Source: a virus. Taken from it: 64,000 nucleotides of DNA. Shown piece after piece: positions 46,950-54,323 of this stretch. The position numbers and the translations under genes are program-made. The stretch covers positions 1-64,000 of the IMG/VR virus record IMGVR_UViG_3300018080_000167; one strand, 5' to 3'. The number at the start of each line of letters is the position of its first letter. Position 1 is the stretch's first letter. A model generated the notes under the pieces. The model made no database searches and was not told the origin of the DNA. It was given only the letters and a program-made list of their open reading frames with translations.

Positions 46950-47384
46950 TTGAATGTAACAGTATATACAGACGGTTCATCAAACTCTATTAGGCTGTGT
47001 GGCAACAGAAGGGGTGGCTGGGCAGCAGTATTCGTAGAAGACGACAATCCAGACAAAAAGGCTATGCATATTTGCGGCGGCGAGGAAGATACTACGAACA
47101 ACAGAATGGAAATGACGGCAGCGCTTGAAGCTTTAAAGTTTGCTGATCTTTATGACAATATGACAATTTATTCTGATTCGCAATATGTTGTAAAGGGGTT
47201 TAACTCTTGGATACACGGATGGTTGAAAAATAATTTTAAAGATGGTACTATAAAAAATCAGGATCTTTGGGGAAAGTTTATACCATATCTTGCAATGGAT
47301 AACATTACTATTAAATGGATCAAGGGACATAGTAAGAATAGGTGGAATGATGAGGCGGATAAACTTGCTCGCCGCGCAAGGTAG
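46950..47384 (+). CDS. rnhA: Ribonuclease HI
   Basis: 144 aa from TTG, 8 bases after AAGGAG. Active-site acids are all present: YTDGSS (D), NNRMEMTAALEAL (E), YSDSQYV (D) and GHSKNRWNDEADKLA (second D). It removes RNA from RNA-DNA hybrids, for primers or R-loops. Length is that of the bacterial family. The operon neighbours are zinc proteins and methyltransferases. Confidence 0.9.
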   Translation: MNVTVYTDGSSNSIRLCGNRRGGWAAVFVEDDNPDKKAMHICGGEEDTTNNRMEMTAALEALKFADLYDNMTIYSDSQYVVKGFNSWIHGWLKNNFKDGTIKNQDLWGKFIPYLAMDNITIKWIKGHSKNRWNDEADKLARRAR

Positions 47385-47402
47385 TTTTTAAAGGAGAAAA
47401 CG

Positions 47403-47771
47403 ATGAAAGAAGAAATTTTGAAAAGAATCGACATTTTAGCAGAAAGGCTTGAGGTTACGGGGCGACAACTCTTTGGAATTGTTACAGAGGGTATATTGTA
47501 TTCGAATATTGTTTATATGGTTATTTATGGTGTTGTTTTGGTTGCCCTTTTGTCTGTTTTTCGTAAATCAGCAAAAAATGTTATTGGACTTAGTAAATTA
47601 TCAAAGGAAGAATGGCAAACAGAAGACGGTAAAATAGCTTTAGGAATTATTGGTTTTGCTACGCTTTGTGCGACACTTCTTATTGTTTCCACACTTTTAA
47701 TCAGTAGTATCGCAAAATGTATTGCTCCCGAATACGCCGCTGTACATGAAATTTTAGAGGTTCTTCGATGA
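47403..47771 (+). CDS. 122-aa two-span membrane protein
   Basis: Two long hydrophobic segments (about residues 34-50 and 79-103) with charged loops. AAGGAGAAAACG precedes the ATG. Overlaps the methyltransferase start by 4 bases. Holin-like size but no lysin nearby; role unknown. Confidence 0.6.
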   Translation: MKEEILKRIDILAERLEVTGRQLFGIVTEGILYSNIVYMVIYGVVLVALLSVFRKSAKNVIGLSKLSKEEWQTEDGKIALGIIGFATLCATLLIVSTLLISSIAKCIAPEYAAVHEILEVLR

Positions 47772-48472
47772 ATATAGCTTACAATGGAGATGCTATTAAA
47801 CTTGCAAAGAAAACCGAAAACGAAATTGTTGATTTAATCCTTACAGACATTCCGTATAATATTTCAAGGAAAAATCAGCTACACACAATGGGCAGGACAG
47901 GCTTTGATTTTCAATGGGATAAAAATCAATTTCTTGTTGATTCTCTCTATTATATTTTGCCATTACTTAAAAAGGGCGGCTCTTTTATAACCTTTTCTTC
48001 TTTTGCTCAGTGTGGTGAACTTGATAAACTTATGGCAGAATGTGGAATGTTAAGAAAAGATAAGTTGATATTTGTAAAAAAGAACCCTATGCCTCGCAAC
48101 ATTAATAGGCGGTACGTTGCAGATGTTGAGGTTATTAATTGGTTTGTTAAGAAAGGCAAAAAGTGGACATTTAATAAACCGCCAGAAACCCCTTATTTGC
48201 GCTCTATTCTTGAGCATCCAGTAGCTACACATAACTCAAAGTATCACCCGACAAGCAAGCCAATTGGACTTCTTAAACAGCTCATTGAGGTTCATAGCAA
48301 TAAAAAGGATTTGATTTTCGATCCATTTGGCGGCAGTATGACAACTGCAGTTGCAGCCTATGAGCTTAATAGATCCTTTTTGATATGCGAAAAGAATCAG
48401 GGTAATTTTTTGAAGGGAAAAGAGTTTCTTAAAAAGCATAGGGTTAAATTTACAGACGGAGGTAGCAGATGA
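47768..48472 (+). CDS. DNA adenine/cytosine-N4 methyltransferase (DIPY type)
   Basis: 234 aa. LILTDIPYNIS is motif IV with DIPY in place of DPPY and LIFDPFGGSMTTAVAAY is the SAM-binding FxGxG (motif I) near the C-terminus, the order of beta-class methyltransferases. Ala/Asn variants at the middle DPPY position are known to be active. It may protect phage DNA from host restriction, without a partner endonuclease nearby. Overlaps the next gene start by 4 bases. Confidence 0.8.
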   Translation: MNIAYNGDAIKLAKKTENEIVDLILTDIPYNISRKNQLHTMGRTGFDFQWDKNQFLVDSLYYILPLLKKGGSFITFSSFAQCGELDKLMAECGMLRKDKLIFVKKNPMPRNINRRYVADVEVINWFVKKGKKWTFNKPPETPYLRSILEHPVATHNSKYHPTSKPIGLLKQLIEVHSNKKDLIFDPFGGSMTTAVAAYELNRSFLICEKNQGNFLKGKEFLKKHRVKFTDGGSR

Positions 48473-48840
48473 TAGCGTTGGCAGGACTATCAATTTTTCT
48501 TGTTGTTTTTTTTGTTGCATTCTATGTTGTTCTTACGCAGCGATATAGTGAAAGGATGCAAGTTGAGCAATTAAAATCAGCCCTTGGGCTTAAAACAAAG
48601 GAATTTAATAAAGAAAGAGCGGATAATGACAAAATTATGAATGACATTTTAGCAAGAAAGGAAAGAGAAAATAATGCAGCAATATATGAGCTTGTTAAAA
48701 AACATGAGGCGGAAAAAGAAAAGCTTAAAATGATGGCTAAGTCGTATAAAGAATTATATAGCTCATTGGCGACAATAATGGAGAATAATAAATTTGTTGC
48801 CGAAGATCAGTGGGACCCAGAAAAGGAGCCGCCGCCATAG
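48469..48840 (+). CDS. Membrane-anchored coiled-coil protein
   Basis: 123 aa. N-terminal membrane helix (LAGLSIFLVVFFVAFYVVL), then a long helical region (EKEKLKMMAKSYKELYSSLA) and a Pro-rich end. Similar in layout to Rz-type spanins and to the protein at 10664-11056. The last codons overlap the tRNA-like element. Confidence 0.6.
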   Translation: MIALAGLSIFLVVFFVAFYVVLTQRYSERMQVEQLKSALGLKTKEFNKERADNDKIMNDILARKERENNAAIYELVKKHEAEKEKLKMMAKSYKELYSSLATIMENNKFVAEDQWDPEKEPPP

Positions 48841-48884
48841 TGTAATGGCATCACGGCAGGTTTTCGACTTATAGTGGCGGTTCC
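48831..48884 (+). tRNA. Degenerate, T-arm-less tRNA-Glu-like element
   Basis: 54 nt. Acceptor stem GCCGCCA (48831-48837) pairs with TGGCGGT (48875-48881; one G-U), followed by T and CCA, so the 3' end looks intact. GTG-TAATGGCAT-CAC forms a D arm; loop TTTTCGA would carry anticodon UUC (Glu), but its stem is poor. The T arm and variable loop are absent. It overlaps the end of the preceding gene. Probably a tRNA remnant with an internal deletion. Confidence 0.4.
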
Positions 48885-48894
48885 ACTATTTTTA
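48871..48894 (+). terminator. Possible rho-independent terminator
   Basis: ATAGTGG/CCACTAT stem, loop CGGTT, tail TTTTT. It overlaps the 3' half of the tRNA-like element. The operon continues downstream without another promoter, so it may be weak. Confidence 0.5.
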
Positions 48895-48909
48895 AAAGGA
48901 AAAGGTGTT

Positions 48910-49170
48910 ATGATACGCAAATGCGAAGGCTGCGGGAAAGAAATTAAGATTTTGGCTAACTTTCCTGATCTTGACAGCAAACATTTTTATTGTCCTAAAT
49001 GCTTTGATAAAACTTTTGAAGAGAAAACAACCCATTGTGAAAAATGTGGCAGACAAGTTCCAAGGCGTTGTCAAAATTGTTTCCTTGAGGTTCATAATCA
49101 ATCTTGGCTTTTGTGTGGAGCATGTCAAATAGAGGCTGAACGGATGATTGATAGGTGGATCAACGAATGA
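48910..49170 (+). CDS. 86-aa multi-zinc protein
   Basis: Three Cys-pair groups: CEGCGKEIK, FYCPKCFDK, CEKCGRQVPRRCQNC and LLCGACQIE, so two or more zinc ribbons. AAGGTGTT precedes the ATG. Coupled (ATGA) to the next gene. May bind nucleic acid. Confidence 0.7.
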   Translation: MIRKCEGCGKEIKILANFPDLDSKHFYCPKCFDKTFEEKTTHCEKCGRQVPRRCQNCFLEVHNQSWLLCGACQIEAERMIDRWINE

Positions 49171-49445
49171 AGTTACTTTTTTGTACAAACTGCTATGATA
49201 TTATAAGTCTTAAATCAGAGGAAAGAAGGTGTCAATGTGGAACAACAGGAGGAAAGTACCTTGATGATTTAATGGCAGAATATTGGGGTGACAATGCTGT
49301 ACCTCTTGGAATTTCTAATCCTTCTTTTGTGGCGGCATTGACTGCTGGGCAGCCAGTTGGAGATAAGGGGCTCAATTTTGAAGCATTTATAATGCCGAAG
49401 GATTGTGAAACTTTTAAAAAAATTAACAAAAGGGGAGAAAAATGA
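49167..49445 (+). CDS. 92-aa phage-family zinc protein
   Basis: MKLLFCTNCYDIISLKSEER, RRCQCGTTGGKYLDDLMAEY, then AVPLGISNPSFVAAL and FEAFIMPKDCETFKK. I recall this arrangement from many phage and bacterial hypotheticals. Four Cys make one zinc site. Function unknown. Confidence 0.75.
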   Translation: MKLLFCTNCYDIISLKSEERRCQCGTTGGKYLDDLMAEYWGDNAVPLGISNPSFVAALTAGQPVGDKGLNFEAFIMPKDCETFKKINKRGEK

Positions 49446-49687
49446 ATGGAGTGCGTTGCGAAGACTGCGGAAAAGAGGTAATGTTCTCTGAACAATTGTC
49501 ATATAGGGTAACTGATGGAAAAAATGTGTGTGTTGATTGTTCGCACAAGAAAGCTCCTTGTGAAAAATGCGGGATAAGAGATAATGTTACACTTGTTGAA
49601 ATTGGATACAATTATTTTTTATTGTGTGAGCAATGTAGGGGTACTGTGTCTCATGTTGTAGCGGAGTGGTTATATGGCGACAAATAA
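49442..49687 (+). CDS. 81-aa zinc protein
   Basis: CEDCGKEVMF, CVDCSHKKAPCEKCG and LLCEQCRG: two zinc-ribbon halves. Start overlaps the previous stop by 4 bases, and its stop overlaps the RF-1-like gene start. Similar in style to the two genes before it. Confidence 0.7.
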   Translation: MNGVRCEDCGKEVMFSEQLSYRVTDGKNVCVDCSHKKAPCEKCGIRDNVTLVEIGYNYFLLCEQCRGTVSHVVAEWLYGDK

Positions 49688-50042
49688 GCGAAATAAAAAA
49701 TTGTTGTTTACTATCGGAAAAAAAGATTTTGATATTTCATATTTTTCAGGATCAGGCGCAGGAGGTCAGCATAGAAATAAACACAAAAATTGCGTAAGGC
49801 TTAAACACAAGGATTCTGGCGCTATTGCAACTGGGCAATCACATAAGAGTAAAAAGCAGAATCTTAAAGAGGCTCTTCATAATATTGTTAAAGTTGGGAA
49901 GTTTAAAATGTGGCACAGTCAAAAGGTGCGCGAGGCATTGGACGGAATAACGCTTGAAGAAAGGGTTAATAAAATGATGGAGCCTAAAAATTTGAAGATT
50001 GAAGGCAGAAATAAAGAAGGCAAGTGGGAGGAAATTGAATGA
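49674..50042 (+). CDS. RF-1-like (GGQ) peptide-release protein
   Basis: 122 aa. YFSGSGAGGQHRNKHKNC carries the universally conserved GGQ that triggers peptidyl-tRNA hydrolysis on the ribosome, followed by VRLKHKDSGAIATGQSHKSK typical of RF-1-like domains; no codon-recognition domain. The gene overlaps rtcB by 4 bases. PrfH/ArfB-like proteins paired with RtcB are known to rescue ribosomes whose rRNA or tRNA has been cut. Here it is the shortest, GGQ-only form. Confidence 0.8.
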   Translation: MATNKRNKKLLFTIGKKDFDISYFSGSGAGGQHRNKHKNCVRLKHKDSGAIATGQSHKSKKQNLKEALHNIVKVGKFKMWHSQKVREALDGITLEERVNKMMEPKNLKIEGRNKEGKWEEIE

Positions 50043-51187
50043 AATTTTATACAGAAGAAAATAAAGTTATCAAGTCTTGGTGTAACAATCCAGAAGATGG
50101 TACAATTGATCAGGCTCGTAATTTAGCGAATCTCCCATTTTTATTTAAGCACGTCGCTTTAATGCCCGACGGACATCAGGGGTACGGGATGCCAATAGGT
50201 GGCGTAATTGCTTGCAACTCAGTAGTGATTCCTAATGCTGTTGGAGTTGATATTGGCTGCGGAATGGCAGTAGTGAAGACGACATTAACAGAAATCACCA
50301 TCTCTGAATTAAAAACAATTATGTCTGGAATAAGAAAGAGGATTCCAGTTGGTTTTTCTCATCACAAAAGGATGCAAGACTTTAGCTTGATGCCAGAACT
50401 TACAGATGAGAAGATAGTAAGTGAGCAATATCTATCAGCAAGTAGGCAACTGGGCACTTTGGGTGGCGGCAATCATTTTATTGAGATACAAAAGGGGAGT
50501 GATGGACATATTTGGATTATGATACATTCGGGCTCTAGAAATTTGGGGTATAAAGTTGCGAAATATTATAATGAAATAGCCAAGGAAGCAAACAAAAAGT
50601 GGTACACACAGGTTGATCCAAAAAATGATTTGGCTTTTCTTCCTATAGATATGGATGACTGCCAAAATTATCTTAAGGAAATGGAATATTGCCTCAAGTT
50701 TGCTAAAGCTAATCGTGCATTGATGATAGAAAATATTAAGTGTGCGTTTGGAGAAGTTTTTGCAGAAATTTCTTTTGATAACTTTATTGATATTCATCAC
50801 AATTATGTTGCGATAGAAAATCATTTTGGAAAAAACGTCTGGATACATAGAAAGGGTGCGACATCTGCTAAGGAAGGACAGACAGGAATCATTCCTGGCT
50901 CACAAGGCACTAGTTCATATATAGTAAGAGGAAAGGGCAATCCAGATTCTTTCAAGTCTTGTTCACATGGAGCAGGAAGGAAGATGGGGCGCAAAGAGGC
51001 ACGAAAATCTTTAAATTTAGAAGATGAACAAAAAAAATTGGATGGTGTTATACATTCTGTCAGAAGCGAAAAAGATTTAGATGAAGCTTGTGGGGCGTAT
51101 AAAAATATAAATATTGTAATGGAAGAACAGAAGGATTTAGTAGATATTGTTATAAGGATGGAGCCGTTGGCTGTTATAAAGGGATAA
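50039..51187 (+). CDS. rtcB: RtcB RNA ligase
   Basis: 382 aa. Joins 2',3'-cyclic phosphate or 3'-phosphate RNA ends to 5'-OH with GTP and Mn. VDIGCGMAVVK, GGGNHFIEIQ, MIHSGSRNLG, IHHNYV, RKGATSA, PGSQGTSSYIV and SCSHGAGRKMGR (guanylylated His) are in the right order. Length is typical of the shorter RtcB paralogs. It is translationally coupled to the RF-1-like gene, making an RNA-repair/ribosome-rescue unit. Confidence 0.92.
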   Translation: MKFYTEENKVIKSWCNNPEDGTIDQARNLANLPFLFKHVALMPDGHQGYGMPIGGVIACNSVVIPNAVGVDIGCGMAVVKTTLTEITISELKTIMSGIRKRIPVGFSHHKRMQDFSLMPELTDEKIVSEQYLSASRQLGTLGGGNHFIEIQKGSDGHIWIMIHSGSRNLGYKVAKYYNEIAKEANKKWYTQVDPKNDLAFLPIDMDDCQNYLKEMEYCLKFAKANRALMIENIKCAFGEVFAEISFDNFIDIHHNYVAIENHFGKNVWIHRKGATSAKEGQTGIIPGSQGTSSYIVRGKGNPDSFKSCSHGAGRKMGRKEARKSLNLEDEQKKLDGVIHSVRSEKDLDEACGAYKNINIVMEEQKDLVDIVIRMEPLAVIKG

Positions 51188-51448
51188 AATATATTTAAGA
51201 AATAAAAAATTTTATTATTGCTACAACACAACATCCGACATGGCCAGAGGCGCTTGTCGTTGTTGCGATTATAATTTCTTCTGCGTATGTTATTGTTAAG
51301 TTGAACAAATGATATTTAATAATTGCGATATGACAGATGACGGCATATATTGATATGAACGCCATTTAAGAACATCTAAGGTGAGTGGTTTTCTTAAAGT
51401 TAGATATACGCCAAGAGAGCCAATACCAAAAAAGGTGAGGACTGACAG
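51188..51448 (+). other. Short region with broken small ORFs
   Basis: A frame reading PTWPEALVVVAIIISSAYV (51224-51312) lacks an ATG/GTG/TTG start. The next, MIFNNCDMTDDGIY from 51309, hits an in-frame TGA and then continues as an open VRYTPREPIPKKVRTDRWEA frame to 51454. No ribosome sites. Looks like decayed genes, but a small real peptide starting at GTG 51377 is possible. Confidence 0.35.
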
Positions 51449-51667
51449 ATGGGAAGCGAATTAGAAAAAATTAAAATTTTTAAACCTGGAGAAATACTTG
51501 AGGGTTGCTTATTAGAAGACTATTTTGTAAAACATGATGACTATCCATATCTTTCTACGTTTGGTGATACGGCGGAGGAAGCCCTCAAGGAATTTATTAT
51601 AGTTTTTGTAGAACTCTTTGAATGGGAATTAGAAGAAAAAGAGTGTAATGATCAACAAAATTTATAA
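51449..51667 (+). CDS. HicB-like small protein
   Basis: 72 aa. YPYLSTFGDTAEEALKEFII is the strand-turn-helix (x-P-x-x-TxGDTxEEAL) typical of HicB antitoxin partial RNase-H-like folds, but no HicA toxin or C-terminal DNA-binding domain is present. GGTGAGGACTGACAG precedes the ATG. It overlaps the methyltransferase by 20 bases. Confidence 0.5.
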   Translation: MGSELEKIKIFKPGEILEGCLLEDYFVKHDDYPYLSTFGDTAEEALKEFIIVFVELFEWELEEKECNDQQNL

Positions 51668-52400
51668 TGAAAAATGCGAAGAAACAATTGCGCGGATGGA
51701 AAACAACTTTTTGGATCTTGTTGTTACATCTCCACCGTATAACGTAGATTTAGGAAAAAACAAATATAATAAAAATTCATACGATTTATATTGTGACAAC
51801 AAAAATCATAAAGATTATATAGAATGGCTTGGAAACATTTTTTTGTCTTTGCGTCCAAAATTGAAGGACGGCGGGCGCATCGTTATTAATGTGGGCGACT
51901 CAAAGAATGGCGCGATTCCTACTTCTTCTGATCTTATACAATATTTGTCTAATATGCATTATATTCCAATGGCACATATTATTTGGGATAAAGGGCAAAC
52001 TTCCAATAGGTCGGCTTGGGGCAGCTATTTATCGCCATCGTGCCCATCGTTTCCAACCCCCTTTGAACACATTTTAATATTTGCTAATAAAAATAAAAAA
52101 TTACAATGGAAAGGTGAAACAGATTTAACAAAAGAAGAATTTGTTGCGTGGGCTACAGCATTGTGGAAATTTAAACCAGAGATAAAAGCTAAAAAAATTG
52201 GACACCCAGCCCCTTTTCCTTTGGAGTTGCCAAAGAGATGTATAAAGATGTTCTCGTGGGTAAATTCTGTTGTATATGATCCATTTATGGGAGCAGGAAC
52301 TACTGCTATTGCGTGTAAAATGCTTAACAGAAAATATATAGGATCAGAGATTAGTGAAAAATACTGCAAAACTGCAGCGGAAAGGTTAAAAAATGTATAA
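51648..52400 (+). CDS. Site-specific DNA methyltransferase (N4-cytosine type)
   Basis: 250 aa. VVTSPPYNVDL is the SPPY form of motif IV (N4-cytosine or N6-adenine), and VYDPFMGAGTTAIACKML near the C-terminus is motif I; RIVINVGDS in between. Beta-class order, about the usual length. No restriction enzyme is adjacent, so it is an orphan, likely used for anti-restriction or regulation. The stop overlaps the next gene. Confidence 0.85.
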   Translation: MINKIYNEKCEETIARMENNFLDLVVTSPPYNVDLGKNKYNKNSYDLYCDNKNHKDYIEWLGNIFLSLRPKLKDGGRIVINVGDSKNGAIPTSSDLIQYLSNMHYIPMAHIIWDKGQTSNRSAWGSYLSPSCPSFPTPFEHILIFANKNKKLQWKGETDLTKEEFVAWATALWKFKPEIKAKKIGHPAPFPLELPKRCIKMFSWVNSVVYDPFMGAGTTAIACKMLNRKYIGSEISEKYCKTAAERLKNV

Positions 52401-52566
52401 ATATATTTCATTTACCAATACTGAAGACTCTCTTATTAGTAAGAGAATCAATAAATTGCGCGAAGAAGGCTGGTGGATAATTTCTCATTCTTCTTCTATT
52501 GAGCCAGATAACGAGGTTGTTTCTTTTGTGTTTGAAAGGGTTTTTCAGCCAGACAAGGAGGGCTAA
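52393..52566 (+). CDS. Hypothetical 57-aa protein
   Basis: MYKYISFTNTEDSLISKRIN, ending VFERVFQPDKEG. AAAGGTTAAAA precedes the ATG; overlaps the methyltransferase stop. Compact alpha/beta. Unknown. Confidence 0.65.
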   Translation: MYKYISFTNTEDSLISKRINKLREEGWWIISHSSSIEPDNEVVSFVFERVFQPDKEG

Positions 52567-52567
52567 A

Positions 52568-53002
52568 ATGCGTAATATAATAGTATTTGACCTAGAGGGT
52601 ACGCTTGGGCTTATGTCTAGTGAGAGAATCAAGTTTCTCAACGATAGAGACTGGGACAATTTTTATAAACTTTGTGATACAGATATGCCGAATCAACCCA
52701 TCATTGATATTTACAAGGCATTTTGGCTATCAGGTAGAAATCTTAAAATTGTGACTGGCAGAAGCGATATTGTTAGAGATAAAACATTAAGATGGCTTGA
52801 TAAGCACGGCATTTATATTAAAAGCGAAAATCTACATATGCGTCCACATGGAGATCATAGGTGTGATACTGAGTTAAAAAAAGAAATGGTCGCAGCATTT
52901 ATTAATGATATATATATGGTTTTCGAAGATAGGGCGGCAGTTGTAAAGATGTGGCGAGATATGGGAATAACATGTCTGCAGGTTTCTGAAGGAAATTTTT
53001 GA
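52568..53002 (+). CDS. HAD-type 3'-phosphatase-like protein (Pnkp phosphatase domain)
   Basis: 144 aa. VFDLEGTLGLMS (residues 6-17) is the HAD motif I DxDGT with the second Asp replaced by Glu; KIVTGRSD, MRPHGDHRCDTELKKEM and FEDRAAVVKMWRDMGITCLQ follow the order of the T4 Pnkp C-terminal phosphatase. It would remove 3'-phosphates from RNA or DNA ends. Its place a few genes after RtcB suggests an RNA-repair job, although RtcB itself uses 3'-phosphate ends. Confidence 0.7.
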   Translation: MRNIIVFDLEGTLGLMSSERIKFLNDRDWDNFYKLCDTDMPNQPIIDIYKAFWLSGRNLKIVTGRSDIVRDKTLRWLDKHGIYIKSENLHMRPHGDHRCDTELKKEMVAAFINDIYMVFEDRAAVVKMWRDMGITCLQVSEGNF

Positions 53003-53007
53003 TATGG

Positions 53008-53045
53008 TTGAACAAAATCGCAAATTAGTAGATATTATATATAGG
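53008..53045 (+). promoter_or_regulatory. P1-family promoter, copy 8
   Basis: TTGAAC (53008-53013), 19 bases, TATTAT in AATTAGTAGATATTATATATAGG. It lies between the HAD gene and the 179-aa gene and could head the operon to the end of the window. Confidence 0.75.
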
Positions 53046-53056
53046 AGAACATCACT

Positions 53057-53596
53057 ATGCTTTTAAAACTCTTGGACAATATATGGCTTTTTTTACGGTT
53101 TATTGATTTTCGTGTCATAGAGTCTGCAGATGATATTCCTTTCGATGTGCGATATTTTTTAAAACGTATTGTAATGACACTTAGCTATATTAAGCCTATT
53201 TTTTTATGTGATGGTGACTATGCTGTTACAAATGGACTCTTTGCAATAATGGCACATAAATTTCGCAGAGTAGAGAAAGAAATGCGCCATTTGGTAAACT
53301 CTGGAAAATATAAAAGAGAAATCAATTGGGCTATTGACAGACTTGAAGAATTGGCGAACAATAAATTTGAAAATGACTTTCACAATGCCCACGAAAACAA
53401 ATGGGGTGAACGAGAAGTTCATCTTGATGGACAAAACTTTGATGTTTATGGAGCAAAAGCCAAGACGGAAGAAGAGAAAGAGCAGGAAAGAAAAGAATTT
53501 GTGGCTGCATACAAAGAGGCTGCAGAAAAAAGAGCAAAAACAATGCGGGATGTGATGTTGTTTATTGGAGAAAACGCAGATCATTGGTGGGACTAA
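53057..53596 (+). CDS. Hypothetical 179-aa phage protein
   Basis: N-terminal FIDFRVIESADDIPFDVRYF and KRIVMTLSYIKPIFLC, then a lysine-rich helical tail (AKAKTEEEKEQERKEFVAAY). TATAGGAGAACATCACT precedes the ATG. First gene after P1 copy 8. Not recognised. Confidence 0.65.
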   Translation: MLLKLLDNIWLFLRFIDFRVIESADDIPFDVRYFLKRIVMTLSYIKPIFLCDGDYAVTNGLFAIMAHKFRRVEKEMRHLVNSGKYKREINWAIDRLEELANNKFENDFHNAHENKWGEREVHLDGQNFDVYGAKAKTEEEKEQERKEFVAAYKEAAEKRAKTMRDVMLFIGENADHWWD

Positions 53597-53604
53597 TAAA
53601 AACT

Positions 53605-53925
53605 ATGAAAGCTAAAACGTGCGAAGAATTAAGAAATTTGCTTTATAATGCAGCAGAAGAGTTGGCTGAAAGGGTAGCTCCACTGTATAAGGTGCTTAAT
53701 TGGGAGTGGGGCATTTTCAGGAGAGGCAGGGGGCAAAACATTCCTACAGAAAAGGATATTTGTGTCTGTCTTATCAGATTGATAAATTCATTAATAGATG
53801 AAAATATTTGTGGATATACAGAAACAGGCGGACTCTTTGTTAGAATTGAGGAAGATGAAAGCAATTGGTTTGTTGGTACAGTTGGATTTTTAGTTACAAA
53901 GGAACGTTATGTCAAAGACGAGTAA
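53605..53925 (+). CDS. Hypothetical 106-aa protein
   Basis: MKAKTCEELRNLLYNAAEEL, ending FLVTKERYVKDE. A TTG seven codons earlier is an alternative start. Overlaps the next gene by 17 bases. Unknown. Confidence 0.6.
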   Translation: MKAKTCEELRNLLYNAAEELAERVAPLYKVLNWEWGIFRRGRGQNIPTEKDICVCLIRLINSLIDENICGYTETGGLFVRIEEDESNWFVGTVGFLVTKERYVKDE

Positions 53926-54094
53926 AAATTTTGTTAAAGTTGTTGGTGTGGAATTCGATAATGAACACGATAAAATGATTAGGGTCGAGTGTCCATATTG
54001 CAATCTTATACATAAGCATAGCGGTTATGGACTAAGACAAAGTTCGTGCTACCCTGGTGGATTTTATTATATTATTAAGGATGCGAATGATTAA
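53909..54094 (+). CDS. 61-aa zinc-binding protein
   Basis: VECPYCNLIHKHSGYGLRQS holds CPYC plus two His/Cys ligands, a small zinc site. Overlaps both neighbours. Unknown. Confidence 0.6.
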   Translation: MSKTSKNFVKVVGVEFDNEHDKMIRVECPYCNLIHKHSGYGLRQSSCYPGGFYYIIKDAND

Positions 54095-54275
54095 TTTAGA
54101 CCCTACAAAGTTAAACCAGCTTGCAGACATTATCTTTTGTGTTGGAGCAATAGTTGGTATTATATTATTTATAATTCTTTTAATTAATGTGATTTCTATT
54201 AAAAAAGAATTAATTCATTTAAAAAATAAGATGGAATATCAAAATATTATTACTTCTAAGATTTATAAATTATAA
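54087..54275 (+). CDS. 62-aa membrane protein
   Basis: MINLDPTKLNQLADIIFCVG, then a membrane helix (IVGIILFIILLINVI) and a charged helical end. AAGGATGCGA precedes the ATG, 8 bases before the previous stop. Unknown. Confidence 0.6.
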   Translation: MINLDPTKLNQLADIIFCVGAIVGIILFIILLINVISIKKELIHLKNKMEYQNIITSKIYKL

Positions 54276-54323
54276 TATGAAGAAAATTTGATTTTAACTC
54301 ACAAAGCACAAGGAGAAGAATAA

